Positions 14,467-22,248 of a stretch of DNA of 64,000 nucleotides are shown here, piece by piece. Made by a program: the position numbers and the translations under genes. Under the pieces are notes generated by a model. That model saw only the letters and a program-made list of their open reading frames with translations, searched no databases and had not been told where the DNA came from. The number at the start of each line of letters is the position of its first letter. Within the stretch, counting starts at the first letter, position 1. Source of the stretch: a virus; IMG/VR virus record IMGVR_UViG_3300025096_003363, positions 34,843-98,842 of that record; one strand, 5' to 3'.

Positions 14467-17040
14467 ATGTCATATCGTAATGTTGTTTACAACGGTAGAA
14501 ACCGTTGTGTTAATTTATTTACCTGGGATAAAGATGGTAAGCGTGTAATGAATGAGTGCTCGTTCGAACCTTATCTCTATATTGAAAGTGCTGTAGGTGA
14601 TAAGACATCTATTTACGGTACAAAAGTTAAGAAGCGTAAATTTAATACAAGCTTTGATCGATCTAGATTTGTTCGCGACTCAAACATAAAGCGAGTGTTT
14701 GAAAATATGCCTCCAGCGCAACAATTTTTACTCGATATGTATTGGCAGGAAAATGAGACTCCTGAATTTAGCACGCACCCATTAAAGACATGTTTGTTAG
14801 ATATTGAGACATACTCTCCGGACTCCTTTCCGGATACAGAAGACCCTACACATGTTGTAAACGTCATAACATGCTATGATAACTTTACAGAACAGTTTCA
14901 CACCTTCGGTATTAAGCCCTATAACGGTAAAGGTAGATCAGACCTGAATTATGTTTACTGTAAAGATGAGCGAGAGATGTTTATTAAATTTATTGAATAT
15001 CTTGAAAACGATTATCCTGACATTTTAAGTGGTTGGAATTCAGAGTTTTTTGATATACCTTACATTATTAATAGAATTGAGCGAATACTCGGTCAAGATT
15101 ATGTAGATAGACTATCACCGCTAGGTAGAGTACATTTTCGAGCTGTTAAAGGTAAGTTTGGTAGAGATCTCAAAAGGTATTATCTTGATGGTATTGCGTG
15201 TTTAGATTATCTAGATGTATACAGGAGGTTTTGTTTAAAGCTTCGTGAGTCATATAAACTTGATGCAATTGGTGAGGTTGAATTAGGCGAACGAAAGATT
15301 GATTACGGGGATACAAATCTTGCAACCCTATCTGATGAAGACTGGGACACATTTATTGACTACAACATTCAGGACGTTAATCTTCTTGTTAGGTTAGAAC
15401 AAAAGCTACAATATGTCCCGTTATTGAGAATGCTCTCATATGTTGGACTGACTACTCTAGAAGGGGCAATGGGTACCATTCAAGGGATTAATGGAGCTCT
15501 CTGTATTAAGGCTAGGCACCGAGGTGAGATTATTTCAACATTTGTACGAAATGCTGATACAGGTAAAAATCCTGGTGCTTATGTTGCAGAACCTAAACAA
15601 GGATTTAAAAATCATGTTGTTTCGTTTGACGCTAATTCACTATATCCAAATGTAATGATATCTCTTAACACTTCACCTGAAACAAAAGTAGGTAAAGTGG
15701 AAACAACTGATAATAAAATTATTATTCGACATGTCACTGGTAAAGTGTTTGAACTCGATAGACCGGCTTTTGCGAAGTTCCTTAAAGATGAGGAATGCGC
15801 CTTATCAAAAGCCGGGATTTTATTTACGCAAAAGAAAAAAGGTATTATACCGGAGTTCTTAGAGTACTACTACAATCAACGCGTAAAAATTAAGAAAGAT
15901 CTCTTTAAAGCTAAAACCAAGCTTAAAAAGCTTAAAAAAGATACTCCGGAGTATACAGATGCTAAGTACGAGGTCGAACGACTTAATACATCTCAGATGG
16001 TTATCAAGATTCTTATTAACTCGTGTTATGGTTATATGGGTAATAAAAACGCTCCTATTGGAGATGATGATATCGCATCATCGGTGACATTAACAGGTCA
16101 AGCAGTAATTAAGTTTTCGAATGAGCTTATTAAAGAGTTTATTAAAAAGGAAATACCCACAATTACCGACCATGAATTAGAACAATGCATTGTATACAAT
16201 GATACCGATTCATCATATGTTTCTATTACACCGCTTGTAGATAAAGGTCTAAAGTTTTTAGATGGTGATGATATACATCAAGATACACATGACAAAATTC
16301 AAGAGATTGAAAATTATCTAAATACCGGTGTTGAGAGCTGGGCTAAAAAATCTCTACTGTCAAAGGATAGCCGGTTTGTGTTTAAGCGAGAGTGTATTGC
16401 AGATGTAGGTGTATTTTTACAAAAGAAAAGATATGTAATGCATATTCTCGATGATGAAGGTATTAAGGAAAATAAATTTAAATATACAGGTGTTGAGGTG
16501 GTACGTACAACAATGCCTAATGCTATTAAGCCATATGCAAAAAAGATTATTGAAACAATGTTAAGTACACAGTCTTTAACTAAGACAAATAAAGTGCTTA
16601 ATAAAACATATGATATTTTTAAGGAACTAAGTCCAGAAGAACTTGCGTTTGTTATGGGTGTTAAAGGATATGAAAAATATGCGGTTGCTTGTAATGAATT
16701 TAATACAGTTAAAAGTATGCCTATTCATGTTAAGTCTGCATATTTTTATAACTTACTTTTAGATAAACTTAATACTGGCAACAAGTACGAATCATTAGGT
16801 TCTGGTGATAAGGTTCGTTATATGTACGTGGAGACACCAAATAAGTATGGGCTAAATAGTATTGGATTTAAATATAATTACCCTTCCGAGTTTAAAGATA
16901 CTTTTAAAATTGATTATGACAAAATGTTTGAAAAGATTTTATTTCAAGGCATTCAGAGATTTTATGATTGTGTGGGTTGGAATATTCGTAAGCCGGCTGA
17001 GAATGTTACAGTAGAACTTTTTGACTTGTTTAGTAAATAA
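14467..17040 (+). CDS. gp43: Family B DNA polymerase gp43
   Basis: The replicative polymerase with proofreading. The 857 residues (T4: 898) contain exonuclease motif LLDIETYSP, SGWNSEFFDIPYI (Exo II), IDYNIQDVNLL (Exo III), VSFDANSLYPNVMISLN (motif A), QMVIKILINSCYGYMGNKNA (motif B) and YNDTDSSYVS (motif C). The C-terminal VELFDLFSK fits the clamp-binding tail that docks on gp45. Continuous, with no intron or inserted endonuclease. Confidence 0.97.
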   Translation: MSYRNVVYNGRNRCVNLFTWDKDGKRVMNECSFEPYLYIESAVGDKTSIYGTKVKKRKFNTSFDRSRFVRDSNIKRVFENMPPAQQFLLDMYWQENETPEFSTHPLKTCLLDIETYSPDSFPDTEDPTHVVNVITCYDNFTEQFHTFGIKPYNGKGRSDLNYVYCKDEREMFIKFIEYLENDYPDILSGWNSEFFDIPYIINRIERILGQDYVDRLSPLGRVHFRAVKGKFGRDLKRYYLDGIACLDYLDVYRRFCLKLRESYKLDAIGEVELGERKIDYGDTNLATLSDEDWDTFIDYNIQDVNLLVRLEQKLQYVPLLRMLSYVGLTTLEGAMGTIQGINGALCIKARHRGEIISTFVRNADTGKNPGAYVAEPKQGFKNHVVSFDANSLYPNVMISLNTSPETKVGKVETTDNKIIIRHVTGKVFELDRPAFAKFLKDEECALSKAGILFTQKKKGIIPEFLEYYYNQRVKIKKDLFKAKTKLKKLKKDTPEYTDAKYEVERLNTSQMVIKILINSCYGYMGNKNAPIGDDDIASSVTLTGQAVIKFSNELIKEFIKKEIPTITDHELEQCIVYNDTDSSYVSITPLVDKGLKFLDGDDIHQDTHDKIQEIENYLNTGVESWAKKSLLSKDSRFVFKRECIADVGVFLQKKRYVMHILDDEGIKENKFKYTGVEVVRTTMPNAIKPYAKKIIETMLSTQSLTKTNKVLNKTYDIFKELSPEELAFVMGVKGYEKYAVACNEFNTVKSMPIHVKSAYFYNLLLDKLNTGNKYESLGSGDKVRYMYVETPNKYGLNSIGFKYNYPSEFKDTFKIDYDKMFEKILFQGIQRFYDCVGWNIRKPAENVTVELFDLFSK

Positions 17041-17047
17041 GATTACT

Positions 17048-17365
17048 ATGGCAGTACAACCCGGCGGATATTTAGATAGACCAGAAGACGATAATACTCA
17101 TAACGCACACCCGGCGTGGAAGAGAGGAAAGATCGCTGGTATTTTAGAAACTTTAGCTATTCTAAAGGAGATTATTACAGGAGCAGATAATGGCACCGGA
17201 ACTATTAACTCCACGGAGATTGAAAAAATTAGAAGATCAGTTTTTATAATGAGAGATGCTCTTACTCATGCATCTGATAAATCAACATATCTCTCGAAAC
17301 AAGCGAAAGAAGCGCTTGACGAGGCAATTAAGGTGGCAAGTACTTTAGTTTATCAAAAAAAATAG
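17048..17365 (+). CDS. Small conserved-type phage protein, unknown function
   Basis: About 105 residues from the ATG at 17048. The frame is open further upstream, but that would start inside gp43. The protein is helical: HPAWKRGKIAGILETLAILKEII, then IEKIRRSVFIMRDALTHASD and a C-terminal Ala/Lys helix. An AGTAAATA box (17032-17039) lies 8 bases before the ATG. No family is recognised. It follows gp43 by 7 bases. Confidence 0.7.
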   Translation: MAVQPGGYLDRPEDDNTHNAHPAWKRGKIAGILETLAILKEIITGADNGTGTINSTEIEKIRRSVFIMRDALTHASDKSTYLSKQAKEALDEAIKVASTLVYQKK

Positions 17366-17374
17366 TGGACTATT
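17361..17374. promoter_or_regulatory. Short palindrome upstream of 17400
   Basis: AATAGT, two bases, ACTATT: a perfect 6-base inverted repeat just after the preceding gene. It could bind a dimeric regulator. The evidence is symmetry only. Confidence 0.25.
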
Positions 17375-17399
17375 ACCAAATTTAATTTAATATATTATT

Positions 17400-17756
17400 A
17401 TGGCAGACAAAAAACCAATTAAGACAATTATTGATCACATCGGCCGGACTGTCGTAGGTTCAGTCACAAAAGAGGATACTAAGAACATTACTCTTTTTAA
17501 CCCTGTGATTATTCACGTACAACCAGACTCCCAATCCGGTCAATTACAAGTACAATCGTTTCCGTATATCTTTATGGAGTTCCTAAAGGATAAGGACAAG
17601 AACAACTGGACCTTTAATAAGGCAGCCATTAGTACGTCTGATGTTGAGCTAGACGAGAGAATCATTACTCAGTACGAAAATATCAATAATCCTCAGCCGC
17701 CTATTCAAGAAACTTCAGCAGAAGAGCCAGAAGTAATTAAGCTCTTTGATGATTAA
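17400..17756 (+). CDS. Small beta-rich phage protein, unknown function
   Basis: The 118-residue protein has an N-terminal beta-rich part (IDHIGRTVVGSV, ITLFNPVIIHVQP, QLQVQSFPYIFMEFL), broadly like an Sm-type barrel, and an acidic Pro-rich tail ending EVIKLFDD. That ending resembles the gp43 tail (ELFDLFSK), so clamp binding is conceivable but speculative. An AATAGT-GG-ACTATT palindrome (17361-17374) lies upstream and could be an operator. Confidence 0.7.
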   Translation: MADKKPIKTIIDHIGRTVVGSVTKEDTKNITLFNPVIIHVQPDSQSGQLQVQSFPYIFMEFLKDKDKNNWTFNKAAISTSDVELDERIITQYENINNPQPPIQETSAEEPEVIKLFDD

Positions 17757-17777
17757 TTGCTAAAATACGCATTGTGT

Positions 17778-17785
17778 AATAAATA
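17778..17785 (+). promoter_or_regulatory. Late promoter box (AATAAATA)
   Basis: AATAAATA, 8 bases before the hsp20 ATG at 17794. Confidence 0.5.
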
Positions 17786-17793
17786 ATTTTACT

Positions 17794-18204
17794 ATGAAAC
17801 TAACTAAGTACACACACAACCCAATCGCAGAAATCGAAAGAGCCTTTGATGGTTTTTTCAATCTGACACCAGTCTTCCACCAGTTGGAAGAAGTATATAA
17901 AACAGGAGATCAAGTTCGATTTGCATCGGATGAAGATGCACTAAGCGTGCAAATTGATCTGCCAGGAGTCACAAAAGAGAATTTAGATCTTTCTACTGAC
18001 ACCGATCAACGCGAGGTCTATATTAAGGCAAAGCGTCAAGTAAAAGCCCATGACGGGGAAAAGGAACAAACCTATAATAGGTCGTTCTCAGTTGGAAGAG
18101 AGTTTGATCTTAACAAGATTGATTTCACTTATGTCAATGGAGTCCTTGAGGTCGATGTACCTCGTAGGAAGAAAGAAGAATATATTAAAACATATAAAGT
18201 TTAA
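17794..18204 (+). CDS. Hsp20/alpha-crystallin family small heat-shock protein
   Basis: The 136-residue protein has a full alpha-crystallin domain: ALSVQIDLPGVTKENLDL, REVYIKAKRQ, YNRSFSVGREFDLNKIDF and YVNGVLEVDVPRRKKEE, where GVLxVxxP is the family signature. These holdases keep unfolding proteins soluble. Small heat-shock proteins are common in T4-like marine phages, probably aiding virion protein folding. The structured RNA begins within ~10 bases of its stop. Confidence 0.93.
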   Translation: MKLTKYTHNPIAEIERAFDGFFNLTPVFHQLEEVYKTGDQVRFASDEDALSVQIDLPGVTKENLDLSTDTDQREVYIKAKRQVKAHDGEKEQTYNRSFSVGREFDLNKIDFTYVNGVLEVDVPRRKKEEYIKTYKV

Positions 18205-18211
18205 CAATTAA

Positions 18212-18430
18212 ATGGGCTTAGCTAGCCCAACCCGGGTGTGCCTGAATAAACATTTTAAGCAAGAGTGTTAAGGGGGCTGCAACTTACATGGAGGGTCAAC
18301 TGACTATTATGTGTAAGGGAACGGAGTACAAGTAGGGAAAAAGATGAAACTGCATCTTGCCCACCCGAAAGTTGGAGGTAACCAGAAAATCCTCTCACCC
18401 ACCTTTTTTAAAAGCCCCGAAAGGGGCTTT
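18212..18430 (+). ncRNA. Structured non-coding RNA candidate with own terminator
   Basis: The only gene-free stretch of any size here (18205-18470) folds by eye into several stems. P0 is GGGCT (18214-18218)/AGCCC (18224-18228). A closing stem P1 is CGGGTG (18233-18238)/CACCCG (18362-18367). Inside it are P2 AACATT (18249-18254)/AGTGTT (18264-18269), P3 CTTACA (18283-18288)/TGTAAG (18312-18317) and P4 AAGATG (18341-18346)/CATCTT (18353-18358). P5 is GAGG (18375-18378)/CCTC (18391-18394). It is visibly richer in G+C than its surroundings, has no good ORF, and ends at a strong terminator. Class unknown: no tmRNA, hammerhead or group I core signature fits. It could be a trans-acting RNA or a riboswitch acting by termination ahead of uvsX. 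Confidence 0.7.
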
Positions 18431-18434
18431 TTTT
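18411..18434 (+). terminator. Rho-independent terminator
   Basis: AAAGCCCC (18411-18418), GAAA loop, GGGGCTTT (18423-18430) and a U-run. It ends the RNA and separates it from the uvsX promoter. A T-run also precedes the stem, so it may work in both directions. Confidence 0.9.
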
Positions 18435-18435
18435 A

Positions 18436-18463
18436 TTGAATTTAAGGACGTATATTATATAAT
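18436..18463 (+). promoter_or_regulatory. Sigma-70 type promoter of uvsX
   Basis: TTGAAT (18436-18441), a 16-base spacer and TATAAT (18458-18463), then 7 bases to the uvsX ATG at 18471. It lies immediately after the terminator, so uvsX has its own promoter. Confidence 0.65.
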
Positions 18464-18470
18464 ACTTTAT

Positions 18471-19607
18471 ATGGATAAAGATATTACTAGTGCATTGGAT
18501 GCTATTGATAAAGTAAACCCCTTCGCAACTTATTTAGATAACAATTCACTCAGTCACGTTGGATCATGGATTGATACAGGATCTTATGTGCTAAACGCAA
18601 TTATTTCCGGTTCAATTCACGGCGGAATACCTAAAGGTAGAGTAACAGTACTTGCCGGTGAGTCGATGACAGGTAAGTCGCTTTTTGTCCAAAAAATTCT
18701 AGCCAAGGCCCAGGAGGACGGGCTCGTCCCTGTTATCTTTGATACTGAAAATGCTATTGACCCGGAAGGAGCTGCAAGATTAGGGCTAGATATTAGCAAA
18801 GTTAAATATGTTCCTTGTACTAGTATTGAACAAACTCGTAATTCACTGTATAAGTTTCTTATGGTGGTAAAAGAAAAGGGACTAGAGGGTAAGTTTATTG
18901 TAGCTATTGACTCACTAGCTAATCTTCAATCAGAGCTTGAACTGTCGCGGATGAGTAAAGACAGTGTTAGTTCAGATATGGGTACAAAAGCGCGCGCAAT
19001 GAAGACATTAATGCAAACTTGTACAAATTTAGGGTCAGTTACACAAACCACTATCCTATGTACTAATCATGTCTATGATGACCCAACAGCTCTGTTTCCT
19101 TCTATTGAAAAAAATATGCCAGGTGGTAAATCATGCATTTATCTTCCATCAGTAACAGTTCAACTAGCACGCAAGCCAATGAAATCAGATGGCGGTAAGA
19201 CTGTTGATGGGGAATTGGCAGTTGGTCAGAAAAAATACGCTGGAATTATTATTAGAGCCCTTACGCGTAAAAATAGATTTATTAAACAGTACCTTGAAGG
19301 TGAAATATACCTTTCATTTGCTTCTGGACTTGATCGCTACTATGGATTAGTTGATCTGGCCGTTGGTGTTGGTGCAGTAGTTCAAACTGGAGCAACTTAT
19401 CAGCTTGAAGATGGTACTAAGCTAGGCTATTATAAGAATTGGAGGAAGGATGTTAAACTTTGGGAAGAGACTATTCTTCCAAAACTTGAAGAACGAATTA
19501 AAGATGAGTGGTCTTATAGTAATAAAGAAGAAGAGCCACCTGATGAATTAGGTTTAGATGGTTTAGATGATTTAATTAATGAAAAAGAAACTAGTACTGA
19601 CTCTTAG
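18471..19607 (+). CDS. uvsX: UvsX RecA-like recombinase
   Basis: UvsX forms filaments on single-stranded DNA and catalyses strand exchange, with UvsY and gp32. The 378 residues from the ATG at 18471 contain Walker A GESMTGKSLF, VIFDTENAIDPEGAARLG, Walker B FIVAIDSLANL and TTILCTNHVYDDP, with an acidic C-terminal tail. The frame is open upstream to 18357, but that would run through the RNA and terminator, so the ATG next to the promoter is chosen. It overlaps queC by 29 bases. Confidence 0.95.
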   Translation: MDKDITSALDAIDKVNPFATYLDNNSLSHVGSWIDTGSYVLNAIISGSIHGGIPKGRVTVLAGESMTGKSLFVQKILAKAQEDGLVPVIFDTENAIDPEGAARLGLDISKVKYVPCTSIEQTRNSLYKFLMVVKEKGLEGKFIVAIDSLANLQSELELSRMSKDSVSSDMGTKARAMKTLMQTCTNLGSVTQTTILCTNHVYDDPTALFPSIEKNMPGGKSCIYLPSVTVQLARKPMKSDGGKTVDGELAVGQKKYAGIIIRALTRKNRFIKQYLEGEIYLSFASGLDRYYGLVDLAVGVGAVVQTGATYQLEDGTKLGYYKNWRKDVKLWEETILPKLEERIKDEWSYSNKEEEPPDELGLDGLDDLINEKETSTDS

Positions 19608-20337
19608 TGGGGGAATGGACTCATCTGTGCTGTTGTATATGGCACAAGATAGAGGCTATGATCATATACATACCATAACCTTTGACTATGGTCAAAGGCA
19701 TAAACAAGAACTCGCTTGTGTTAAAAAACAAATTAATAATTTTAATAACATGTTTAGCGGGTGGTTTAATTTAAAGATTACTAATAAGGTCTTAGATGTA
19801 AAGTATATTAAAGACATTGCGCCTACCTCATCTTTAACTAATAAAGATATTGATAATCCTAATATTAGCGAGATGGCAGGTGATGCACAGCCTGTCTCAT
19901 ACGTACCGTTTCGGAATTTAATGTTTCTATCTATTTGCTCGTCATATGCTGAAAGTGTAGGTGCAGATACAGTATGGTATGGTGCTGCACAGGTTGATTC
20001 ACTAGCTGGGTATTGGGACGGTAGTGAAGAGTTTGTTAATGTAGTTAATGAAGTAACAGATCTTAATAGAGAGAACAGAATTAACATTGAAGCACCGCTT
20101 CTTGACATGTCGAAGGCTGCAATTGTTAAAGAAGGAATTAGACTAGGAGTTACATATGGTGATACATGGACATGCTATTCGAATAGAGAAGATGGGCTAG
20201 CTGATGCCACAACTCCGTCAAGTAGTATGCGAATAACGGGGTTTATTGATGCTGGGTATGAAGACCCTATTCAATATGTCCAACAGGAAAAGTTGGATGA
20301 CCTATACAAAGAAAATAACTGCAAGGAGTGTGCTTAG
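19579..20337 (+). CDS. queC: QueC-like 7-cyano-7-deazaguanine synthase with altered zinc cluster
   Basis: QueC converts 7-carboxy-7-deazaguanine to preQ0 using ammonia and ATP. The 252 residues have the PP-loop SGGMDSS (10-16), FDYGQRHKQEL, VPFRNLMFLSICSSYAE and WYGAAQVDSLAGYWDG, all family hallmarks. The usual C-terminal zinc cluster, TWSCY...CGxCxxCxxR, is changed: TWTCY is kept, but the CGxCxxC part reads ADATTPSSSMR. A CKEC motif instead lies at the extreme C-terminus (C248, C251), which may rebuild the site. It may take part with folE and the amidotransferase at 22.2 kb in making modified guanines. Confidence 0.9.
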   Translation: MKKKLVLTLSGGMDSSVLLYMAQDRGYDHIHTITFDYGQRHKQELACVKKQINNFNNMFSGWFNLKITNKVLDVKYIKDIAPTSSLTNKDIDNPNISEMAGDAQPVSYVPFRNLMFLSICSSYAESVGADTVWYGAAQVDSLAGYWDGSEEFVNVVNEVTDLNRENRINIEAPLLDMSKAAIVKEGIRLGVTYGDTWTCYSNREDGLADATTPSSSMRITGFIDAGYEDPIQYVQQEKLDDLYKENNCKECA

Positions 20338-21749
20338 AGACCGTAGCGTCTAAGCTCTTCTAGCTGCCAGTGTGTCTTAGGCTTGTATTTTTCCTTAAAT
20401 GACTGACTTTTAACTTCAGTCAGTTTATTACGTTTGTCAGAAGCTACTTGCTCGTTAATATAACGGGAAGTATCGGTTTGATGTGAGTCGAGCATTGGAC
20501 TGTAACTAAAGTCCTCTTCTAGTGTCTCTTCATTCTCTCCATTTAATTTCTTTTTTGCATGCTCTCTTTTATCATCATCGACAAGAGCATCTAAAACATC
20601 TTCGTAATCGGTTGAAGGGATATAATCCTCCGGCTGCTCTTTAGTTAAGAAATGATCAAGCTCTAAGCCACCAAATTCATCATCCTCTTCATCACTGACA
20701 TTTGCTCTAAACTGACATCTTTTTTTAGCTAACTTTGATGGAGGCGATGCACAATACTGACTCATTGACTCACCAGCTGCTTTTGCGGCTCTAGTTAAAG
20801 CGCCTTCTGTCCCCTTCTTCTTCATACCCTTAACTGCACCCTGAATCCAATCTTCATTATCTTCTGGTGTAGTAAGACCACCTCCCTCTTCACCCATTGA
20901 ATACTCATCAGGCATACCCTCCGGTTCGTCTATTCCATAACCCACTTGCTCATCTTCGTCTGGAGCCATAACAACAACTACACTATCACTAATTTTATCA
21001 ACGTCTCTCTTTAGCGCTGCTTCAATCTTATCAATACCGTGTGCTATAACTGCTTTAGCAAGCGGCGTTCCAGGGTCAACTGAAAACTGTACAGTATCAT
21101 TACTAATATCTAAACCATCCTCATTAGCATACTTAGAAACGATATTACCGACATCTTCAACACGCTCAGCATCTCTAATTTTAATCTCAATAAAGGTAGT
21201 TGGATCTGCTTTTGAATCTTCTAAGCTTTGCGCTAATTCTTGTTCTGCGTCATCCAACTGACCAACTGTATCTTCAACCGCGTCCCCTACATCTGCACCT
21301 GCTTTAATATCCTTTGCGAGCTCTATAGCAGCTTTTTGCGCCGCGTATTTTTCTTCTCTTCCTCTATTAGTAGTAGCTCTATTAATATACGTCGCGAGAC
21401 CGTCTTTTATTGCATCAGCAATCTCATCTTTACTTTTTTCAATTTCTCTTTCCTTAGAATCTAATAAAGCTAATAAGTTATTCTTTTTAGCAGAAAACCC
21501 TGTACCCCTTTTCGCAGCATTCAATTCTTCATCACTAATTACCTCGAGATCATATAATACCGTTCTAATAAAGTTAATTGTATCTAATGGTGCAGAACTA
21601 AACCCCGCAGATCTTAGCTCTCTTGTAACAGGACCGAAAGAAGGGTGATATTTTTCATAAGGAGATTTTTTAGCTTCCTCGAGAAACTCTGACCTGTTGA
21701 ATAAATCATTAAAGCCACTAAAATTGTCGGTGTAGTTAAAGGAACTCAT
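20334..21749 (-). CDS. Acidic virion-type protein, capsid-interior candidate
   Basis: The 471-residue protein begins MSSFNYTDNFSGFNDLFNRS, then EFLEEAKKSPYEKYHP, an aromatic leader followed by a conserved-looking segment. The rest is strongly charged: helical repeats (~85-190), an acidic middle (~260-310), a short Cys/Lys region (SQYCASPPSKLAKKRCQFR) and a C-terminal KPKTHWQLEELRRYG. No enzyme fold is recognised. A TATAAATA box ends 6 bases before the ATG. It is a solitary late gene inside the plus-strand replication cluster, convergent with queC. Confidence 0.75.
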   Translation of the reverse strand: MSSFNYTDNFSGFNDLFNRSEFLEEAKKSPYEKYHPSFGPVTRELRSAGFSSAPLDTINFIRTVLYDLEVISDEELNAAKRGTGFSAKKNNLLALLDSKEREIEKSKDEIADAIKDGLATYINRATTNRGREEKYAAQKAAIELAKDIKAGADVGDAVEDTVGQLDDAEQELAQSLEDSKADPTTFIEIKIRDAERVEDVGNIVSKYANEDGLDISNDTVQFSVDPGTPLAKAVIAHGIDKIEAALKRDVDKISDSVVVVMAPDEDEQVGYGIDEPEGMPDEYSMGEEGGGLTTPEDNEDWIQGAVKGMKKKGTEGALTRAAKAAGESMSQYCASPPSKLAKKRCQFRANVSDEEDDEFGGLELDHFLTKEQPEDYIPSTDYEDVLDALVDDDKREHAKKKLNGENEETLEEDFSYSPMLDSHQTDTSRYINEQVASDKRNKLTEVKSQSFKEKYKPKTHWQLEELRRYGL

Positions 21750-21755
21750 TTAATA

Positions 21756-21763
21756 TATTTATA
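21756..21763 (-). promoter_or_regulatory. Late promoter box (TATAAATA) in a 17-base divergent gap
   Basis: Minus-strand TATAAATA, 6 bases before the ATG at 21749. The plus-strand ATG at 21767 is only 17 bases from that ATG. Confidence 0.65.
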
Positions 21764-21766
21764 TCT

Positions 21767-22219
21767 ATGAAGCTGAATTATAAGGATTTTAACAAAATGA
21801 CTGAAAAAGAGCTGTGTAAACTACCAGGAGTAGGAAGAACCACAGCTAGACGTATTGTTGGATTTAGACCTTTTCGTCATAATGACGATTTATTTAAAGT
21901 AAAGGGACTAGGGAAAAAGACACTTAAAAATTTGGGAATTCAAAAAACCAAAAAGAAAAAGAAAAAATGGTATACCATCGATGGTGTCGATTACCCAGAT
22001 TGTGCACTGGCTAGAGATACGAGATACGGTCACATTGATCTGTTTTGGAGAGTACCTAAAGAACACCGGGAAAGTATAGGTCCCCCATCCCCGTGGATAC
22101 TCAGAAATCGTCGTATAGATGAAAAGACAAGGGCAGAAGGGCCTGATGGGCTTATGAGTAGGTACGTCGACAACTCTTTTATGTGGGAACCAGGGTTTAA
22201 ATTTCCATGGGAAGATTGA
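21767..22219 (+). CDS. Tandem helix-hairpin-helix protein
   Basis: The 150-residue protein has two HhH elements in the N-terminal 55 residues (ELCKLPGVGRTTARRIVGF and DLFKVKGLGKKTLKNLGI), as in ComEA-type non-specific DNA-binding domains. A run of seven lysines and an unknown C-terminal region follow (YTIDGVDYPDCALARDTRYG, then a Trp/Pro/Arg-rich end). Probably a small DNA-binding protein; the C-terminal part may be a separate domain of unknown role. Confidence 0.8.
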   Translation: MKLNYKDFNKMTEKELCKLPGVGRTTARRIVGFRPFRHNDDLFKVKGLGKKTLKNLGIQKTKKKKKKWYTIDGVDYPDCALARDTRYGHIDLFWRVPKEHRESIGPPSPWILRNRRIDEKTRAEGPDGLMSRYVDNSFMWEPGFKFPWED

Positions 22220-22248
22220 TTACCTCGTAAAATATATTAACATATGTT

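Noticed and set aside
17400-17756. The gene after gp43 as RegA
   Set aside because: Size is similar, but none of the RegA sequence pattern is visible.
18205-18434. The RNA as a tmRNA, group I intron or hammerhead ribozyme
   Set aside because: There is no tRNA-like CCA end or tag frame, no paired R/S core, and no CUGAUGA...GAAA core. The G-rich GGGGGCTG and GTCAACTGACTA stretches only look similar.
18357-18470. Upstream extension of uvsX to 18357
   Set aside because: The frame is open, but it runs through the structured RNA, its terminator and the uvsX promoter. The ATG at 18471 fits UvsX size and promoter position.
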